NCBI GenBank assembly: GCA_934589225.1
Contig: CAKTNS010000061.1
Location: 1-11,222 of the forward strand
Reading direction: 5' to 3'
Source of the DNA: an uncultured Oscillospiraceae bacterium
Lineage (GTDB): Bacteria; Bacillota; Clostridia; Oscillospirales; Oscillospiraceae
DNA length: 11,222 nt
Position numbers and translations under genes: made by a program. Below are positions 1 to 4,480 of this stretch, piece by piece. The notes under the pieces are model-generated. The model worked only from the letters and a program-made list of their open reading frames with translations. It did no database searches and had not been told where the DNA came from. How positions within the stretch are numbered: position 1 is the stretch's first letter; each line of letters opens with the position of its first letter.

Positions 1-33
1 TTCTTCTGTCAGATAAATTGCTTTGTCTTTCAT
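1..33 (-). CDS. N-terminal fragment of an unidentified protein
   Basis: Eleven codons read leftward from an ATG at position 33 and run off the window edge (MKDKAIYLTEE). A GAGGG ribosome binding site lies about 9 nt upstream, and a well-spaced promoter at 64-92 points at it, so this is very likely a real gene start. Too little protein is visible to name a family; the short polar start would suit a small cytoplasmic protein or regulator, but that is a guess. Confidence 0.6.
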   Translation of the reverse strand, partial: MKDKAIYLTEE

Positions 34-63
34 TTGTGGTATCCCTCTTTGCGTTTTATTTTT

Positions 64-92
64 AGAATACCACACTCCTACTAAAAAGTAAA
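64..92 (-). promoter_or_regulatory. Sigma-70 type promoter for the leftward gene at the window start
   Basis: On the minus strand, TTTACT (87-92) and TATTCT (64-69) are separated by exactly 17 bp. Each box matches four of six consensus bases. It sits about 30 nt upstream of the start codon at 33, with a GAGGG ribosome binding site between them. Confidence 0.55.
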
Positions 93-112
93 GTTTTAAG
101 AGGTGTTAGCTA

Positions 113-170
113 GTAGGGGCGGCTATTAGCCGCCCGCCACGTGGGATATTCAACCTGTGGGGTTGAATGG
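113..170 (+). repeat. Hairpin repeat, type A, forward copy with tail
   Basis: GTAGGG is followed by a perfect stem, GGGCGGC (117-123) with GCCGCCC (129-135), and then the tail CCACGTGG...AACCTGTGGGG..TGAATGG. Hairpin plus tail recurs at 485, 3546 (inverted), 3663 and in the 4120-4333 array. Here the loop side is TATTA, where other copies have AATCT or AACCT, and this extends the stem by up to two weak pairs. No coding potential is apparent: the reading frames crossing it are translations of the repeat. Confidence 0.8.
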
Positions 171-203
171 TTCTACCCGAAACGTGGTACACCCCACTGT
201 AGC

Positions 204-312
204 GGCGGCAATCTGCCGCCATTGGCCGTAAGGCCACTCGTTGGACGTTCGAATCCATAGCATCCAACGGTGCCAGCCCCTCGCCGGGGCTGGATGGCGT
301 TGGGTCAACGCC
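204..312 (+). repeat. Run of five consecutive hairpins
   Basis: Five perfect stems lie nearly end to end. They are GGCGGCA/TGCCGCC (204-220), TGGCC/GGCCA (223-236, GTAA loop), CGTTGGA/TCCAACG (239-269), CCAGCCCC/GGGGCTGG (273-293) and GGCGTTG/CAACGCC (296-312). The last two recur as a pair at 4074-4109 with different stem bases but intact pairing. This could be a structured RNA, a DNA cruciform substrate or a mosaic of hairpin repeats. No promoter or terminator frames it, so an RNA gene is not claimed. Confidence 0.7.
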
Positions 313-547
313 GCTACATTGTTCCGTATATTGGGTGACACCATTCATCGTCACAGGTTATTATTGCCACGTGGCGGGCGGCAGATTGCCGCCCCTACGT
401 CAATGTACCACGTTTTTTCACATTTTATGAATGCAAAACAATGATAGACACGTTGAAAACATGGTAATTCGAAACAAATGTATTGTAGGGGCGGCAACCT
501 GCCGCCCGCCGCGTTGGATGTATAACCTGTGCGGGTGAATGGTATTC
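303..547 (+). repeat. Composite hairpin repeat, left copy of an inverted pair
   Basis: Two type A hairpins point at each other (inverted copy 367-397, forward copy 485-511) across a core of about 85 bp that contains TTTTTTCACATTTTA and GATAGACACGTTG. Read in reverse complement, 3513-3757 shows the same hairpins, core and CCATTCA...CACAGGTT tails, at roughly 85-90% identity by eye. The arrangement resembles the mosaic clusters that REP-type elements form in other bacteria. No transposase gene is visible. Confidence 0.8.
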
Positions 548-590
548 CCTGATATACGGCACACCCAATGTAGCGGCGATAATTCGCTAC
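545..590 (+). repeat. Linker plus type B hairpin, degenerate copy
   Basis: The GATATACGGCACACCCAATG linker and the following TAGCGGCGAT motif match 3801-3850 in the same orientation. In the 3834-3850 copy the stem is GGCGATGA/TCATCGCC. Here the inner bases have changed and the best stem is TAGCG (571-575) with CGCTA (585-589), so the fold is kept in a different register. Confidence 0.6.
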
Positions 591-727
591 TATAGCCCCG
601 TTGGATTTACGAATATGAATTTTTTAGTATAGCATACCAAATGAAAAGAAGAAAAAGAGCATTTCCTGAAACCTATCTTCAAAACCCGACTTTGCCATAT
701 CATTGCCACACCGAACATGCGGGCAGC
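591..727. other. Non-coding stretch with no recognised element
   Basis: AT-richer sequence lies between the hairpin repeats and the rubredoxin terminator. I see no start codon with a ribosome binding site, no promoter with convincing spacing and no repeat shared with the rest of the window. Confidence 0.5.
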
Positions 728-759
728 AAAAAAGAGGAGAAGGATCTCTCCCTCTCCTC
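728..759 (-). terminator. Rho-independent terminator of the perR-rbr-rubredoxin operon
   Basis: Read on the minus strand, GAGGAGA and TCTCCTC form a 7-bp stem, extended inside by GGA/TCC, followed directly by six T residues. It begins about 10 nt after the rubredoxin stop codon. Confidence 0.85.
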
Positions 760-769
760 AATTCATTTT

Positions 770-925
770 TTATTCCGCAGGATAGAACTCGTCTTTCCCC
801 AGGCCGCAGGTGGGGCAAACCCAGTCTTCGGGAACGTCTTCCCAGGCCGTGCCGGGGGCTACGCCGTTGTCGGGGTCGCCCAGGGCGGGGTCATAGATAT
901 AGCCGCAGGGGCACTCGTACTTCAT
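770..925 (-). CDS. Rubredoxin with an unusual first cysteine pair
   Basis: A small cytoplasmic iron protein of 51 residues, the usual rubredoxin length. It carries one Fe(SCys)4 centre and passes single electrons, here most likely to the reverse rubrerythrin encoded 14 nt upstream. The hallmarks are YIYDPALGDPDNGVAPGT (9-26), DWVCPTCG (34-41) and KDEF near the C-terminus. The second cysteine knuckle is the normal C-x2-C (C37, C40), but the first reads ECPCGY, so C5 and C7 are separated by one residue instead of two. The codons TGC CCC TGC are unambiguous in the sequence. The start at 925 is chosen because it has a GAGGAG ribosome binding site 8 nt away and because the longer frame upstream is antisense-like noise inside the rubrerythrin gene. 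Last gene of the perR operon. Confidence 0.93.
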   Translation of the reverse strand: MKYECPCGYIYDPALGDPDNGVAPGTAWEDVPEDWVCPTCGLGKDEFYPAE

Positions 926-939
926 AGAGAGGTCTCCTC

Positions 940-1530
940 TTACTTGAAGTACCGCTCCAGCAGGCCCTTGAGGGCCTTGCCGTGGCGGGCCTCGTCCTTG
1001 GCCATTTCGTGGACGGTGTCGTGGATGGCATCCAGGCCGTTCTTCTTGGCGCAGGCGGCCAGGTCGAACTTGCCCTGGGTGGCGCCGAACTCGCAGTCTA
1101 CACGCCATGCCAGATTCTTCTTGGTGGAGGCGGTCATGTTGGGCTCCAGAGTGGTGCCCAGCATCTCGGCGAACTTGGCGGCGTGCTCGGCCTCTTCATA
1201 GGCGGCCTTCTCCCAGTACAGGCCGATCTCGGGGTAGCCCTCCCGATGGGCCACACGGGCCATGCACAGGTACATGCCGACCTCGCTGCACTCGCCGGTG
1301 AAGTTGGCCTTCAGCTGCTCCAGGATATAGGCCTTGTCTTCGTCGGAGATGTCGGGGTTGTTGGCAACGGTCTTCTCGTAGATGCCCAGCTCGTGCTCGG
1401 CAGCCAGCTTGCCTTCCTCCATGACCTTAAACTTGGAGCCGGGCAGCTTGCAGACGGGGCAGACAAAGCCCTCGGGCATCACTTCAGCTTCCAGAACATA
1501 ACCGCAAACGGGGCAAACAAACTTCTTCAT
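940..1530 (-). CDS. Reverse rubrerythrin (rubredoxin domain first), peroxide-reducing
   Basis: A 196-residue cytoplasmic di-iron protein that reduces hydrogen peroxide (and often oxygen) to water in anaerobes. Its electrons come from NAD(P)H through a reductase and rubredoxin. Domain order is reversed relative to classical rubrerythrin. An N-terminal rubredoxin-like knuckle (C6, C9, C24, C27) is followed by a four-helix ferritin-like bundle with ligand motifs around E80, EEAEH (112-116) and EARH (180-183). This is the layout of clostridial revRbr proteins, which databases often label NADH peroxidase. The start at 1530 (MKKFVCPVCG) is preferred because GGAGG lies 8 nt upstream; an in-frame ATG at 1545 overlaps that same site and cannot use it. 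It is preceded by perR with about 40 nt and no terminator, and followed by rubredoxin, so one transcript is expected. Confidence 0.93.
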   Translation of the reverse strand: MKKFVCPVCGYVLEAEVMPEGFVCPVCKLPGSKFKVMEEGKLAAEHELGIYEKTVANNPDISDEDKAYILEQLKANFTGECSEVGMYLCMARVAHREGYPEIGLYWEKAAYEEAEHAAKFAEMLGTTLEPNMTASTKKNLAWRVDCEFGATQGKFDLAACAKKNGLDAIHDTVHEMAKDEARHGKALKGLLERYFK

Positions 1531-1571
1531 AACGTTTTCCTCCATAAAATTTGATTTCTGATTTTGGCTTT

Positions 1572-1988
1572 TTAAGCGATGATATTACTTTCCGTAAGTC
1601 CGTCTGCCTTCTGAAGGCACTCCCTACAGACCCCGGTGAAAGTCAATTGGGTGGTATCGATGCGGCAGCCCAGGTGCCGGGCGAATCCGCCGTAATCCGG
1701 CTGCTCCACCTGGGATACATCCAGCACCGCGCCGCAGTCGGTGCAGATAAAGTGGACATGGGGAACGGTATTGCCGTCGAAACGTTCAACGCCGTTGACG
1801 TTGCCCACGCTGATGATCAGCCCCTGGCTTTTGAACAGGGCCAGATTCCGGTAGACCGTGGCCAGAGAAATATCCGGGTTCTCCTGCTGGAGCATCTGGT
1901 ATAAGGTCTCGGCGCTGGGATGGGCCGTGGTCCCCCGAAGGCAGGCGAGAATGGCATTGCGCTTGCGAAACTGTTTTGTGGGCTCCAT
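1572..1988 (-). CDS. perR: Peroxide-sensing repressor, PerR of the Fur family
   Basis: A 138-residue DNA-binding metal sensor that represses peroxide-defence genes until its iron-bound histidines are oxidised. The N-terminal winged helix includes TAHPSAETLY and the recognition-helix motif SLATVYRNL (41-49). By alignment with Bacillus PerR, all five regulatory metal ligands are present: H23, D71, H77, H79 and D90. The Asp at the last position (Glu in typical Fur) is the feature associated with peroxide sensing. Structural zinc cysteines are C82/C85 and C121/C124. The ATG at 1988 has AGGAGG 7-8 nt upstream; a GTG two codons earlier lies too close to that site. First gene of an operon with reverse rubrerythrin and rubredoxin, probably autoregulated through the box at 2013-2027. 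A generic Fur or Zur role is less likely given the Asp and the neighbours. Confidence 0.92.
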   Translation of the reverse strand: MEPTKQFRKRNAILACLRGTTAHPSAETLYQMLQQENPDISLATVYRNLALFKSQGLIISVGNVNGVERFDGNTVPHVHFICTDCGAVLDVSQVEQPDYGGFARHLGCRIDTTQLTFTGVCRECLQKADGLTESNIIA

Positions 1989-2012
1989 AGTCACCCCTCC
2001 TTTATTTGCGAC

Positions 2013-2027
2013 TGATTATCATTTACA
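2013..2027. promoter_or_regulatory. Fur/PerR-type operator of the perR operon
   Basis: TGATTATCATTTACA matches 11 of 14 defined positions of the 7-1-7 Fur-family box TGATAATNATTATCA. It matches the PerR version (TTATAATNATTATAA) less well, at 9 of 14. It starts 5 nt after the -10 box of the perR promoter, so bound repressor would cover the transcription start. Given the PerR encoded immediately downstream, autoregulation is the likely role. Confidence 0.65.
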
Positions 2028-2032
2028 TCCTT

Positions 2033-2061
2033 ACTATACCACGGTCATCCCCCATTGTCAA
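2033..2061 (-). promoter_or_regulatory. Promoter of the perR operon
   Basis: On the minus strand, a perfect TTGACA (2056-2061) and TATAGT (2033-2038, five of six) are separated by 17 bp. It is the strongest promoter in the window. The start codon of perR is 45 nt downstream. Confidence 0.85.
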
Positions 2062-2090
2062 CAGGTATTTTTGAAAAACTTTTTTGACGC

Positions 2091-2127
2091 AAAACCCGCC
2101 CCGGAACTTTCGTCCCGAGGCGGGTTT
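2091..2127 (-). terminator. Terminator of the SGNH hydrolase gene
   Basis: On the minus strand, AAACCCGCC pairs with GGCGGGTTT and continues inward through CGGGAC/GTTCCG to a GAAA tetraloop, giving a long GC-rich stem. It is followed by TTTT and sits 14 nt after the esterase stop. The plus-strand side ends in TTTAAAAAAG, so it might also stop rightward transcription weakly. Confidence 0.8.
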
Positions 2128-2141
2128 AAAAAAGCAATGGT

Positions 2142-2804
2142 TTACTCCGCCAGAATTTCCGGCACCAGCTGGGAAAGCTTTTCCGCCAGCTGGGCGTGGC
2201 CCTGGCGGGTCAGGTGCATGTAGTCCACCTCATTGAACTGGCAGAAGGCGGCATCCAGGAAATGGACCCCTAAGAGCTCTGCGGCGGCCTTGTAGTATTC
2301 CGCAATGCCCCGGGAGACGGCGGGGGCGTTTTTGCCCATGTCCGCCGCAATGGGGCCGTTGGTCAGCATTCCCTCGCCAATGGGGGGCGGGGCGATGATC
2401 AGCACCTTGGGCTGTTTCCCGGGCTGCCAGCAGTCCACGGTCATGGCCTTCCGGACCAGCCGCTCCATGCCCTTGCCGATGACAAAGGGGCTGGTGCCCA
2501 GCCGCTCCTTGGTGTCGTTGGTGCCCAGCATGATCACCAGCAAATCGATATACTCATGGCTTTTAAGCAGGGCGTACACATAGGACAGCACGTCCATGTT
2601 CTCATTGATGGGGTCTGGGAACACGGTGGTCCGGCCGGAAAGGCCCTCTTCCGACACCAGATACTCCGGGCCCAGGGCCTTTTGCAGGCGGCAGGTCCAG
2701 CGCTCGTCCTCATTAAAGCGAATGCCATGGTCGGCGCAGTCCATGGGGTCGGCGCAGTAGCCATGGGTATTGGAGTCGCCAATGCAGAGAATGTGCTTCT
2801 TCAT
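2142..2804 (-). CDS. SGNH/GDSL-family hydrolase (esterase)
   Basis: A 220-residue serine hydrolase of the flavodoxin-like SGNH fold. It probably cleaves or transfers acyl esters; the true substrate cannot be told from sequence. Visible blocks are: block I, LCIGDSNTHGY with nucleophile S11; block II, the glycine in EGLSGRTT (53-60); block III, LGTND with N96 (93-97); and block V, DYMHLTRQGH with D194 and H197. The pattern resembles aryl esterase/acyltransferase and lysophospholipase L1-like members. There is no signal peptide, so it acts in the cytoplasm. The ATG at 2804 follows GGAGG by 7 nt; the longer frame upstream reads through the promoter region and is not used. Monocistronic: its own promoter at 2832-2860 and terminator at 2091-2127. 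Confidence 0.88.
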   Translation of the reverse strand: MKKHILCIGDSNTHGYCADPMDCADHGIRFNEDERWTCRLQKALGPEYLVSEEGLSGRTTVFPDPINENMDVLSYVYALLKSHEYIDLLVIMLGTNDTKERLGTSPFVIGKGMERLVRKAMTVDCWQPGKQPKVLIIAPPPIGEGMLTNGPIAADMGKNAPAVSRGIAEYYKAAAELLGVHFLDAAFCQFNEVDYMHLTRQGHAQLAEKLSQLVPEILAE

Positions 2805-2831
2805 AGAAAAACCTCCGTACTTTTTTCTACC

Positions 2832-2860
2832 AGTATAACAAGCCCCTTCCCCAATTGCAA
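2832..2860 (-). promoter_or_regulatory. Promoter of the SGNH hydrolase gene
   Basis: On the minus strand, TTGCAA (2855-2860) and TATACT (2832-2837, five of six) are 17 bp apart. The start codon lies 28 nt beyond the -10 box. It is arranged back to back with the promoter at 2872-2900. Confidence 0.7.
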
Positions 2861-2871
2861 GAGAAAGCCCA

Positions 2872-2900
2872 TTGCCTTTTGGAGAAAGATTTGATATAGT
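2872..2900 (+). promoter_or_regulatory. Promoter of the NusG domain II gene
   Basis: TTGCCT (2872-2877) and TATAGT (2895-2900) are separated by 17 bp. The start codon at 2924 follows about 24 nt later behind AAAGGAGGGG. The -35 boxes of this promoter and of the divergent esterase promoter are only 11 bp apart. Confidence 0.7.
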
Positions 2901-2923
2901 GGAAAAAAACAAAGGAGGGGACC

Positions 2924-3283
2924 ATGAAGACATCATATTGGATGGGGCTCATTGCCATCGCCCTGGTTCTGAGCCTGGGTCTCGGCCTCTGGCTCCTCCG
3001 GCCCCAGGAGCCGAAAAGCCAGGTAACGGTGATCCAGGAGGGCCGGGTGGTCACGGTTTTGGACCTTTCCCAGGACCAGACCCTCACCTTTACCAACAAC
3101 AACGGCGGCACCAACACCGTCGAGATCAAAAACGGCAAAGTCGCCGTGACCCAGGCCAGCTGCCCGGACCACATCTGCATGTCCATGGGCCCAAAAAACA
3201 GCGGCGCCCCCATCGCCTGTCTGCCCAACGGGCTGATTTTGAGTTTTGACACGGAGGATGGCCTGGATGGGGCGGTTGGGTGA
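2924..3283 (+). CDS. Membrane-anchored NusG domain II protein
   Basis: A 119-residue protein of the stand-alone NusG domain II family, common in Clostridia and of unknown molecular function. Residues 5-26 form one hydrophobic N-terminal segment (YWMGLIAIALVLSLGLGLWL) that should act as a membrane anchor and place the rest outside the cell. The domain follows at about 33-110, with the family signature CPDHICMSMG (80-89) and PIACLPNGL (96-104), giving C80, H83, C85 and C99. The cysteine and histidine pattern suggests a metal or redox role, but this is unproven. The ribosome binding site GGAGG lies 5 nt before the ATG. It has its own promoter and terminator. Unlike many relatives it is not beside an FMN-binding, ApbE or polyprenyl synthase gene. 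Confidence 0.85.
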   Translation: MKTSYWMGLIAIALVLSLGLGLWLLRPQEPKSQVTVIQEGRVVTVLDLSQDQTLTFTNNNGGTNTVEIKNGKVAVTQASCPDHICMSMGPKNSGAPIACLPNGLILSFDTEDGLDGAVG

Positions 3284-3373
3284 TTACAAATAGTTACAGT
3301 TTTCGGATTTTAGAAATTGGATTGAAGACTATTTGTTTTTAAAACCATTGAGATTATACTTGATTTTTCACTT

Positions 3374-3402
3374 CCGGCCCTATAAAATCGGGCCGGCTTT
3401 TT
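3374..3402 (+). terminator. Terminator of the NusG domain II gene
   Basis: CCGGCCC (3374-3380) and GGGCCGG (3390-3396) form a 7-bp GC stem with a 9-nt loop, followed by CTTTTTATT. It lies about 90 nt after the stop codon, and the intervening sequence is AT-rich with no other gene. Confidence 0.85.
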
Positions 3403-3512
3403 ATTGTTCAATCGTAAACCGTTTAAAATCAAAGGTTGACAAACAAAGTTCGGCATGGTAGTTTCTCAAAGGATGATTCGTAAAACGCCCCCTGACACAT
3501 ATAGCCCGTGGG
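3403..3512. other. Non-coding stretch, with one possible promoter
   Basis: There is no gene here. A perfect TTGACA (3436-3441) lies 17 bp before TAGTTT (3459-3464), a weak -10 box with three of six matches. It would transcribe rightward into the hairpin repeats. Support is marginal because the -10 is poor and no gene follows. Confidence 0.3.
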
Positions 3513-3757
3513 GGTGATACCATTCACCCCCACAGGTTGAATACCCCACGTGGCGGGCGGCAGATTGCCGCCCCTACGATACATTTGTTACGAATTACCA
3601 TATTTACAACGTGTCTATCATCGTTTTGCGTCCGTAAAATGTGAAAAAAGCTGTACATTGACGTAGGGGCGGCAACCTGCCGCCCGCCACGTGGCATATA
3701 CAACCTGTGCCGGTGAATGGTGTAGCCTAATATGCGGAACAATTTAGCGGCGATGAC
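3513..3757 (-). repeat. Composite hairpin repeat, right copy of an inverted pair
   Basis: This is the reverse-complement partner of 303-547. It has the same two head-to-head type A hairpins (3546-3577 inverted, 3663-3690 forward), the same core with GATAGACACGTTG in reverse complement, and the same tails. Similarity ends where 3480-3512 and 548-560 diverge. The pair encloses the perR operon, the esterase and the NusG domain II gene. Confidence 0.8.
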
Positions 3758-3850
3758 TAGCCGCCCGTTACGTCCCGAATAAAACCTGTGTGGTTGAATG
3801 GTATCACCCGATATACGGTACACCCAATGTAGCGGCGATGATTCATCGCC
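3758..3850 (+). repeat. Tail, linker and type B hairpin
   Basis: A CGTCCCGAATAAAACCTGTG tail leads into the GATATACGGTACACCCAATG linker. A perfect hairpin follows, GGCGATGA (3834-3841) with TCATCGCC (3843-3850). The linker and hairpin are related in direct orientation to 545-590. Confidence 0.7.
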
Positions 3851-3917
3851 ATAACAATGTATCGAATAGAACCCGTGCAGACAAAACGGAACCACCCCCC
3901 GACATGTCATTCCAAGG

Positions 3918-4013
3918 GAGCGCAGCGAGTCGAGGAATCTTCCCAAGCGGCAAGCTTTACCTTGCGTTGGTTCTTTCTCTAACGTGGTGGATTCCTCCAC
4001 TCCGCTTGCGCTC
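3918..4013. repeat. Imperfect inverted repeat with 22-24 bp arms
   Basis: The left arm (3918-3939, GAGCGCAGCGAGTCGAGGAATC) is matched by the reverse complement of 3990-4013 with a few mismatches and a 2-nt gap. About 50 bp lie between the arms. It belongs to a different family from the GGCGGC hairpins around it. No reading frame with a ribosome binding site is seen. Confidence 0.65.
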
Positions 4014-4071
4014 AAGGCCTGACTGACAGGCGTTTCTCGGTTTGGTCGTTACAAATTCAAATGTACCACGA

Positions 4072-4110
4072 TGCCGGCCCCCGGGGCCGGATGGCGATGA
4101 ATCATCGCCG
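4072..4110 (+). repeat. Hairpin pair homologous to 272-312 with changed stems
   Basis: CCGGCCCC/GGGGCCGG (4074-4090) and GGCGATGA/TCATCGCC (4093-4109) occupy the same positions as CCAGCCCC/GGGGCTGG and GGCGTTG/CAACGCC at 273-312. In both loci they are flanked by TGCC before and GCTACATTG after. Both arms of each stem differ together, so pairing is preserved. Confidence 0.75.
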
Positions 4111-4119
4111 CTACATTGC

Positions 4120-4333
4120 GTGGTACCATTCAACCGCACAGGTTTTAATCGAAACGTGGCGGGCGGCAGATTGCCGCCCCTACAGGCGTGGTACCATTCA
4201 TCCCCACAGGTTGTATTCGGGACGTAGCGGGCGGCAGATTGCCGCCCCTACATGCACATCGGTAGGTGATACCCATTCATCCCTACGGGTTATATTCGCC
4301 ACGCACCCGGAACGGCACACAGGCCGTTCCCTA
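4120..4333 (-). repeat. Three tandem hairpin-plus-tail units
   Basis: Three successive units of about 68-80 bp share CCATTCA.CC.CACAGGTT, then an A/T-rich spacer with TTCG or TCG, ACG, a hairpin and CCCTAC. Units one and two have GGGCGGCA/TGCCGCCC stems (4161-4179 and 4229-4247). Unit three keeps the frame but has GGAACGGC/GCCGTTCC (4309-4330) with a larger loop. They are in reverse orientation relative to 113-170. Confidence 0.8.
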
Positions 4334-4436
4334 CATACTTTAACGGACGGACAGAAATGAACAACGTTGGTCGCCCCAATAATTGTCAATTGTCCATTGT
4401 CAATTGTCAATTTCCCAAAACTGTCAACTGTCAACT
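4326..4436 (+). repeat. Left copy of the inverted pair flanking birA-pucR, with heptamer repeats
   Basis: CCCTACATACTTTAACGGA and GTTGGTCGCCCCAATAATTG are followed by period-7 repeats of the form AATTGTC/CATTGTC (4381-4408) and ACTGTCA (4419-4434). The reverse complement matches 11052-11152. The heptamers end about 45 nt before the birA start codon. Confidence 0.75.
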
Positions 4437-4480
4437 TTAAAGCTCCGTTTCCCAAAATCATTCACGCTAGGAGGTCTCCC

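Noticed and set aside
106..444. Open frames of 64-82 codons on both strands across the first repeat region
   Set aside because: They are translations of hairpin repeats, have no ribosome binding site, and similar peptides appear wherever the repeat occurs.
113..590. CRISPR array
   Set aside because: Repeat copies occur in both orientations at irregular distances, with conserved rather than unique sequence between them, and no cas gene is present.
3524..4015. 163-codon minus-strand frame in the second repeat region
   Set aside because: It crosses several repeat copies and the 3918-4013 inverted repeat, has no family resemblance and no ribosome binding site.
4379..4436. BirA operator in the heptamer repeats before birA
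   Set aside because: The same heptamers occur at 11052 after an unrelated gene, and no spaced TTGTNAACC-type palindrome is visible.
4367..4480. N-terminal extension of BirA by 38 residues
   Set aside because: The extra part translates the heptamer repeats; the ATG at 4481 has the AGGAGG site and begins the normal family N-terminus.
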